Below are positions 6,612-10,976 of a stretch of DNA of 10,976 nt, piece by piece. The stretch spans positions 1-10,976 of the forward strand of contig JANTGL010000063.1 of the NCBI GenBank assembly GCA_024762915.1, written 5' to 3'. The translations under genes and the position numbers were made by a program. This DNA comes from Bacteroidales bacterium (GTDB lineage Bacteria; Bacteroidota; Bacteroidia; Bacteroidales; JAADGE01). Numbering within the stretch: position 1 is the stretch's first letter; each line of letters starts with the position of its first letter. A model generated the notes under the pieces. That model was given only the letters and a program-made list of their open reading frames with translations. It searched no databases and had not been told where the DNA came from.

Positions 6612-6950
6612 TTAATTTTCAAAAATCATCCCGTATGGTCTTTTAATTTGTTCCGCAAGTTCATTAATTCCGATACTTCTGCTTTTTCTGAAAGATTCAC
6701 GACCGCCGAAAAATGCAATTACCGTAGGAACCGAAAAGATTTTATTTTGCCCGGAAATTTCAGGATTTAAGACCGTATCGGCATAATACATTTTCATCTT
6801 CGGAAAATTATTTTCGAGTAGATCTGCAACTTTCGGTTTTAATACTTTACACACATTGCATTGTTCATGAGAAAAATAGACTAAAACAGCATCTTCGTTT
6901 TCTAAAACTTCCGTTAATTCTGTTAAATCTGTTATGTTTGAATATGCCAT
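6612..6950 (-). CDS. Thioredoxin-family protein
   Basis: This 112-residue protein matches thioredoxin in length and layout. After a short N-terminal helix come the central strand VLVYF (22-26), the active-site segment SHEQCNVCKVLKP with Cys31 and Cys34 (CxxC), Asp58 in a second strand, and the cis-proline motif SVPT with Pro75, then AFFGGRE. It should act as a cytoplasmic thiol-disulfide reductase or thiol carrier, since there is no signal peptide. The active site reads QCNVC rather than WCGPC, so its redox potential and partners may differ from housekeeping thioredoxin. The frame stays open upstream to an ATG at 7082. The start at 6950 is preferred because residue 1 then begins the fold, and the extra 44 residues are Lys/Phe-rich, lack family features and would cover the promoter region and the start of the divergent receptor gene. 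Confidence 0.87.
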   Translation of the reverse strand: MAYSNITDLTELTEVLENEDAVLVYFSHEQCNVCKVLKPKVADLLENNFPKMKMYYADTVLNPEISGQNKIFSVPTVIAFFGGRESFRKSRSIGINELAEQIKRPYGMIFEN

Positions 6951-6972
6951 TTTTTTATTTTCAAAATTTCGA

Positions 6973-6980
6973 CAAATATA
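6973..6980 (-). promoter_or_regulatory. Bacteroidota -7 box upstream of the thioredoxin-like gene
   Basis: The minus strand reads TATATTTG, an exact match to TAnnTTTG, 22 bases upstream of the ATG at 6950. It lies inside the longer open frame that begins at 7082, and so supports the downstream start. No clear -33 element is visible. Confidence 0.5.
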
Positions 6981-7040
6981 AAACAAAATAAATTTATCAC
7001 CGTTATGGTAAAATAAATTTCTCTTCCTCAATTTGAATTT

Positions 7041-7048
7041 TATCTTTA
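7041..7048 (+). promoter_or_regulatory. Possible -7 box for the TonB-dependent receptor gene
   Basis: TATCTTTA is one mismatch from TAnnTTTG and ends 8 bases before the ATG at 7057, implying a very short leader. No -33 element is obvious. The position in the divergent gap is suitable, but the match is weak. Confidence 0.35.
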
Positions 7049-7056
7049 CATCGCAA

Positions 7057-9381
7057 ATGAAGTCTTTATTAATCTTATTCATATCATTTTTTACAATTAC
7101 GTTTTCTAATGCTCAGAATATGAGCATAAAAGGTACGGTATCCGATGCAAAAACCGGAGAGGCAATAATTAATGCCATTGTAAATACTCCGGACGGAAAA
7201 TTCGGAACCGTAACAAATACGTACGGTTTTTATTCCATTACCGTTCCTTCATCAACAACAAAGTTGAGATTTAACAGCATCGGTTACAAAGAAAAGAAAA
7301 CAGAAATCAATGTTTCAAAAAACCAAACGATAAATATTGAATTAGAAGAAAACATTAACGAACTCGGAGAAGTTACCGTTACCGGACAAGGTATTGACAA
7401 AAACATTAAAGTTGCGGAAACCGGTGTCAACACAATAAGTCCGAAAGACACAAAAATAATTCCCGTTATATTCGGCGAACAGGATATTTTAAAAACCATA
7501 CAACTTTTGCCCGGAATAAAACCTGCGGGTGAAGGGGGAAGCGGATTTTATGTCCGCGGCGGCGGTGCCGATGAAAACCTCATCTTACTTGATGAGGCTC
7601 CTGTTTATAATGCTTCGCATTTAATGGGTTTTTTCTCCGTTTTTAATTCGGATGCCGTGAAAAACGCCAAAATTTATAAAGGTACGGCTCCGGCTCAATA
7701 CGGCGGTCGCTTGTCTTCCGTTTTGGATATTCAAATGAATGACGGAAACATGAAACAATTTTCGGCCTCCGGCGGTATCGGTTTAATTTCTTCTAAGCTA
7801 ACACTTGAAACACCGATTGTTAAAGATAAATCTTCTTTAATTCTTTCGGGAAGAAGAACCTATGCCGATTTGTTTTTGGCTTTTGCTCCTAAAGAAGAAC
7901 AGCGCAACAGCACCCTTTATTTTTATGATTTGAATTCCAAAGCCAATTGGAAAATTAATGATAACAATCGTATTTTCCTTTCCGGATATTTCGGAAGAGA
8001 TGTTTTCGGTTTCAGCGATGTTATGAGTATGGACTGGGGCAATGTAACCGGAACGGCTCGATGGAATCACGTTTTTAACGAGAAACTGTTTTTAAACTCT
8101 TCCGTTATATACAGCAAATACGATTATCAAATCGGAATCGGGTTTTTTGCCGATTCCGGAAAAGTAAAATTAAATTCAGCAATCAGAGATTGGCATATAA
8201 AAGAAGATTTCCAATATTTCCCGAACAGCAAAAATCTTATTCGCTTCGGAATAAATTCTGTTTATCACACATTTACGCCCGGTGAAGTAGATGCAAGTGA
8301 AGTTGATTTTCTTAATGATATTAAAGTTGAAGATAAATATGCTTTTGAAAATGCAGCTTATGTTTCGCATGAAGTTAATATTTTTGATAATTTAAAGGCA
8401 ATATACGGATTGCGCCTTTCCGCATTTTGCGTATTGGGACCCGGAACCGTTTATGAATTTAACAACCGGCAGGAACCGATTGATTCCGTAATATATTCTC
8501 AAAATGAAATTGTTAAAACCTACAAAAATTTTGAACCCCGATTTTCTTTAAATTATATTATCAACAAACAAAATTCGTTGAAAGCTGCATACACTAGAAA
8601 TGCGCAATATGTCCATCTTCTGTCTAATTCAACCTCATCAACACCGGCAGATATTTGGTATCCGACAACCAAGCTTGTAAAACCCGGAAGTGCCGATTTA
8701 TATTCCCTCGGTTATTACAGAAATATTAATGACAATATGTTTGAAACATCATTGGAGTTGTATTACAAAGATTTACATGATGTTATCGATTATCGGAACG
8801 GAGCAAATGTGATGGTTAACAAATATTTGGAAGCCGAAATGGTATACGGAACAGGATGGTCCTACGGTGCCGAAATGTATTTAAAGAAACAAACGGGAAA
8901 ATTAACCGGATGGATAAGTTATACTTGGTCAAAAACCGAGCGTGTTTTTGAAGAAATAAATAACGGATTACCGTTTTCTGCAAAGCACGACCGAACACAT
9001 GATTTTTCGATTACGGCTATTTACAATTTGAATAAGCGATTAAGTTTTGCGGCAACTTGGGTGTATTATACCGGTGATGCCGTAACTTTTCCTTCCGGAA
9101 GATATATTATTGACGGTCGGGTTGTGCAACTTTACACGGAACGCAACGGTTACCGCATGCCCGATTATCACAGAGCCGATGTCAGTATTACTTATTTCAA
9201 TAAAAAGAAAAAGAATTGGAATTCGAGTTGGAACGTCTCGGTTTATAATGTTTATGCCAGAAAAAATGCGTATCAAATTACGTTCCGTCCGATAAATGAA
9301 AATTCTGCGCAATTTGAAGCGGTTCGACTGGCTTTATTTTCGATAATTCCATCGGTATCTTACAGTTTTACGTTTCGATAG
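7057..9381 (+). CDS. TonB-dependent outer-membrane receptor with N-terminal CarboxypepD_reg-like domain
   Basis: This 774-residue outer-membrane receptor should import an unidentified substrate using energy from TonB-ExbBD. Residues 1-19 form a signal peptide (MKSLLIL... to SNA, cleavage before Gln20). About 23-105 form the carboxypeptidase-regulatory-like beta-sandwich, with IKGTVSDAKTGEAI, GFYSITVPS and FNSIGYKEK. The plug follows at about 138-235, with VIFGEQDILKTIQLLPGI, YVRGGG at 165-170, LILLDEAPVYNASHLMGFFS and KIYKGTAPAQYGGRLSSVLD. The remainder is the barrel, rich in alternating aromatic strands and ending in SVSYSFTFR. The start at 7057 is chosen over the in-frame ATG at 7033 because it puts the Lys at position 2 of a normal signal peptide. 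No SusD-like partner, surface lipoprotein or polysaccharide enzyme gene is adjacent, so this is an orphan receptor rather than part of a polysaccharide utilisation locus, and the substrate cannot be inferred. Confidence 0.94.
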   Translation: MKSLLILFISFFTITFSNAQNMSIKGTVSDAKTGEAIINAIVNTPDGKFGTVTNTYGFYSITVPSSTTKLRFNSIGYKEKKTEINVSKNQTINIELEENINELGEVTVTGQGIDKNIKVAETGVNTISPKDTKIIPVIFGEQDILKTIQLLPGIKPAGEGGSGFYVRGGGADENLILLDEAPVYNASHLMGFFSVFNSDAVKNAKIYKGTAPAQYGGRLSSVLDIQMNDGNMKQFSASGGIGLISSKLTLETPIVKDKSSLILSGRRTYADLFLAFAPKEEQRNSTLYFYDLNSKANWKINDNNRIFLSGYFGRDVFGFSDVMSMDWGNVTGTARWNHVFNEKLFLNSSVIYSKYDYQIGIGFFADSGKVKLNSAIRDWHIKEDFQYFPNSKNLIRFGINSVYHTFTPGEVDASEVDFLNDIKVEDKYAFENAAYVSHEVNIFDNLKAIYGLRLSAFCVLGPGTVYEFNNRQEPIDSVIYSQNEIVKTYKNFEPRFSLNYIINKQNSLKAAYTRNAQYVHLLSNSTSSTPADIWYPTTKLVKPGSADLYSLGYYRNINDNMFETSLELYYKDLHDVIDYRNGANVMVNKYLEAEMVYGTGWSYGAEMYLKKQTGKLTGWISYTWSKTERVFEEINNGLPFSAKHDRTHDFSITAIYNLNKRLSFAATWVYYTGDAVTFPSGRYIIDGRVVQLYTERNGYRMPDYHRADVSITYFNKKKKNWNSSWNVSVYNVYARKNAYQITFRPINENSAQFEAVRLALFSIIPSVSYSFTFR

Positions 9382-9392
9382 CTTTTTTGAAC

Positions 9393-9425
9393 ATTCATCC
9401 GATGACTCGGTGAGATCTGATGAAT
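9393..9425. repeat. Palindromic intergenic repeat, copy 2
   Basis: This 33-bp imperfect palindrome sits between the receptor gene and the convergent symporter gene. The outer stem ATTCATC (9393-9399) pairs with GATGAAT (9419-9425), and CTC (9406-9408) pairs with GAG (9412-9414) around a GGT loop. Bases 9393-9408 are the exact reverse complement of 6589-6604. It may serve as a bidirectional transcription stop between convergent genes, but it lacks a neighbouring T tract. Confidence 0.7.
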
Positions 9426-9440
9426 ACGGATAAGAAATAC

Positions 9441-10397
9441 TTACTCTTTTGCCGCTTTCAATTCTCGTTTTTTCGTATATTTAGCCCACCAAGTGCTGAG
9501 TAATAATCCGGAAAAAATATGCCATATTCCCCACATTGCAGCAATAAAGGCAATACCGCCGTATCCGTCAGGAAAAATGTGTTTGTTAAAAATAAGGACC
9601 AAGGCAATCCCCGAATTTTGAATACCTGTTTCAATGGTAATGGTTTTTCTGTCCAAAATCGGTAAGAAAGAAACTCGAGCAATTGAATTTCCGATACCGA
9701 AAGCAATAGCATTATGAACTAGCACGATGGGAATTAACAATAAAAAGTAATTCATAAAATGTGTAAAATTTGCCATAACGGCTCCTGCAATAAAACCAAG
9801 AAAAGCAATAACGGAAATCCATTTGATCGGGTTAAATATTTTTTTCGTTAACTTCGGAAATTTTCTGGCAAACCATAAACCGGCAACTAAGGGTATTCCC
9901 ATTAATATAATAATGGTTTGAAAAACATGTTCCCAAGGGATTTCAATCGGATTGGCCAAAGGTACGGTACTGATATATAACTCGCTCCAAAACACAAAGT
10001 TAAGAGGAGTCATTAAAATAGAAAGCAAATCGGAAAATGCCGTTAATGTAACTGATAAAGCCGTATTTCCTTTAGCCAAAGAGGTCATAAAATTTGAAAC
10101 ATTCCCGCCGGGGCAAGAAGCCACAAGCAGCATACCCAATGAAATAGATACCGGGAATTTTAATAAAATAACAAGCAAATAAGTAACTGCTGGAAGCAAT
10201 AAAAATTGAGCAAGCAAACCGATAATTACGGATTTCGGATTTTTTGTGATTTGAACAAAATTCTCTCTTTTTATTCCCAGGGCCACACCGAACATAATAA
10301 AGGCAATAGTAATATTCATCACCATTAATCCGGCTTCGTTAAAATTTAATTTAATGGCATCTAAAGGGGCGAGCAGGGCATTATATTTATCAAACAT
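9441..10397 (-). CDS. Bile acid:sodium symporter (BASS/SBF) family transporter
   Basis: This 318-residue inner-membrane protein has about nine or ten hydrophobic segments, the fold of the BASS family (SBF domain), which moves organic anions with sodium. Two family signatures are intact: SCPGGNVSNFM at 94-104, followed by LAKGNTALSVTLTAFSDLL, and ETGIQNSGIAL at 256-266. The polar residues of these two broken helices form the sodium sites in structurally characterised members. The C-terminus is basic and cytoplasmic. Bacterial relatives carry diverse substrates such as pantoate or other carboxylates, so a bile-acid role should not be assumed. recX lies 37 bp upstream in the same direction, so the two may be co-transcribed, although a weak promoter-like box lies in the gap. 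The gene converges with the TonB-dependent receptor gene, with a palindromic repeat between them. Confidence 0.93.
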   Translation of the reverse strand: MFDKYNALLAPLDAIKLNFNEAGLMVMNITIAFIMFGVALGIKRENFVQITKNPKSVIIGLLAQFLLLPAVTYLLVILLKFPVSISLGMLLVASCPGGNVSNFMTSLAKGNTALSVTLTAFSDLLSILMTPLNFVFWSELYISTVPLANPIEIPWEHVFQTIIILMGIPLVAGLWFARKFPKLTKKIFNPIKWISVIAFLGFIAGAVMANFTHFMNYFLLLIPIVLVHNAIAFGIGNSIARVSFLPILDRKTITIETGIQNSGIALVLIFNKHIFPDGYGGIAFIAAMWGIWHIFSGLLLSTWWAKYTKKRELKAAKE

Positions 10398-10414
10398 AGC
10401 GGTGTTTTAATTTG

Positions 10415-10422
10415 CTAATATA
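10415..10422 (-). promoter_or_regulatory. Weak -7-like box between recX and the symporter gene
   Basis: The minus strand reads TATATTAG, one mismatch from TAnnTTTG, 17 bases upstream of the symporter ATG and within the 37-bp gap after recX. No -33 element is seen. It may allow independent symporter expression, but chance matches are common at this AT content. Confidence 0.25.
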
Positions 10423-10434
10423 AAAACTTTTTCT

Positions 10435-10896
10435 TTATCTGTTTAATATCTTTAAAATTAAATCGGGTTCAAAACCTCGAGAAGCAGCAAATCGAAGTAA
10501 TTTTGTTTTAATTTTAAACGGTTCCGGATCTTTTATGCTTTTTTGTTTTTGATTTATCAAATAGTCCAATGTCTCTTTATATTTTTTTTCGGAGATTTGT
10601 TTTAATTCATTTATTATCAGACTTTCCGGGATTTGTTTTTGAAAAAGCATGGTTCTGATTTTAATCTTTCCCCATTTATTAAATTCAAACTTATCTCGAA
10701 CATAATATTTTACAAAGCGTTCTTCATCTATAAATTTTTGATCTTCCAATTGGTGAATAATTTTATCGTGTTCTTCCGGATCGGCTTTCCAATCAAATAA
10801 TTTTTTTCGAATATCCGATTTGCATTTTTCTGCTTTACTGCATAAATACATCGCTTTGTTTAGTGCTTTTTGATATGGAATGTATTTTTGTTGCAT
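10435..10896 (-). CDS. recX: Regulatory protein RecX
   Basis: This 153-residue cytoplasmic protein is of normal RecX length. RecX binds the RecA filament and limits its growth and activity in recombination and SOS induction. The protein is a series of short three-helix units, as in known RecX proteins. The first shows LCSKAEKCKSDIRKKLFDW (18-36), matching the family C-S-x-x-E-x-S-x-x-E-L-x-x-K-L pattern with some substitutions. The second shows FIDEERFVKYYVRDKF (55-70), followed by KWGKIKIRTMLFQKQIP (74-90), matching the conserved flDe-x-rfa and G-x-x-x-I-x-x-x-L-x-x-K-x-I pattern. The C-terminal unit (about 105-150) is Lys-rich and less conserved. recA is not in view; recX apart from recA is usual outside some proteobacteria and actinobacteria. 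The symporter gene follows after 37 bp. No clear promoter was found in the 50 bases upstream. Confidence 0.88.
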   Translation of the reverse strand: MQQKYIPYQKALNKAMYLCSKAEKCKSDIRKKLFDWKADPEEHDKIIHQLEDQKFIDEERFVKYYVRDKFEFNKWGKIKIRTMLFQKQIPESLIINELKQISEKKYKETLDYLINQKQKSIKDPEPFKIKTKLLRFAASRGFEPDLILKILNR

Positions 10897-10948
10897 TTAT
10901 AAATTCTTGAAAAACAAATGTTATCAATTAAAAAAGACAACTGATTTT

Positions 10949-10976
10949 AAAAAAGAGACAGCCGCAAGCTGTCTCT
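10949..10976 (-). terminator. Intrinsic terminator at the right edge
   Basis: A perfect 9-bp stem, AGAGACAGC (10954-10962) and GCTGTCTCT (10968-10976), encloses the loop CGCAA. On the minus strand the stem runs directly into a T tract (complement of A10949-A10954), the layout of a Rho-independent terminator. It should end transcription of a minus-strand gene lying beyond the window, 53 bp before the recX start. The window ends within or just at the stem, so it cannot be seen whether T residues on the other side also make it work on the plus strand. Confidence 0.8.

Noticed and set aside
6951..7082. N-terminal extension of the thioredoxin-like protein to an ATG at 7082
   Set aside because: It lacks family features, contains an exact -7 promoter box for the gene itself, and would overlap the start of the divergent receptor gene.
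7057..9381. A SusC-type polysaccharide utilisation locus
   Set aside because: The receptor has the N-terminal beta-sandwich domain, but there is no SusD-like gene, glycoside hydrolase or cognate regulator next to it.

Overview
The window looks like ordinary chromosomal DNA from a member of the Bacteroidota. It is AT-rich, its genes lack clear Shine-Dalgarno sequences, and several have copies or near-copies of the Bacteroidota -7 promoter box (TAnnTTTG) upstream. It encodes a TonB-dependent receptor with an N-terminal carboxypeptidase-regulatory-like domain, a Bacteroidota-style polysaccharide export pair, and secreted proteins whose signal peptides end in Ala-Gln. Genus and species cannot be read from the sequence. 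I see no prophage, transposase, CRISPR array, tRNA or rRNA.

Left part (1-1017): the 3' end of a class IV aminotransferase gene (+) meets a YqgE/AlgH-family gene (-), with a 4-bp convergent overlap. A 117-bp divergent intergenic region follows.

Centre left (1097-5536): a polysaccharide-export cassette on the + strand. A promoter-like box precedes a Wza-type outer-membrane lipoprotein with Poly_export and SLBB regions. After 32 bp comes a 798-residue Wzc-type chain-length regulator fused to a BY-kinase, whose tyrosine-rich tail is encoded by a hexanucleotide tandem repeat. Its stop codon overlaps (ATGA) the start of a PLP enzyme that most resembles plant-type methionine gamma-lyase. No glycosyltransferase, flippase or polymerase is in view, so the sugar-synthesis genes must lie elsewhere.

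Centre (5619-6554): a secreted, probably beta-barrel outer-membrane protein of unknown function, followed 3 bp later by a 61-residue double zinc-ribbon protein.

Right part (6612-10976): a small thioredoxin-fold protein (-) is divergent from an orphan TonB-dependent receptor (+). Downstream on the - strand are a bile acid:sodium symporter-family transporter and, upstream of it in the same orientation, recX. A hairpin at the right edge has a T tract on the - strand and probably terminates a gene lying beyond the window. Two related palindromic repeats sharing a 16-bp core in opposite orientation sit in the two convergent intergenic gaps that bracket the thioredoxin/receptor locus.

No clearly new system is evident. 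The points most worth a second look are the repeat-encoded tyrosine tail of the kinase, its translational coupling to a methionine-lyase-like gene, and the pair of palindromic repeats. All intergenic gaps are shorter than 300 bases.
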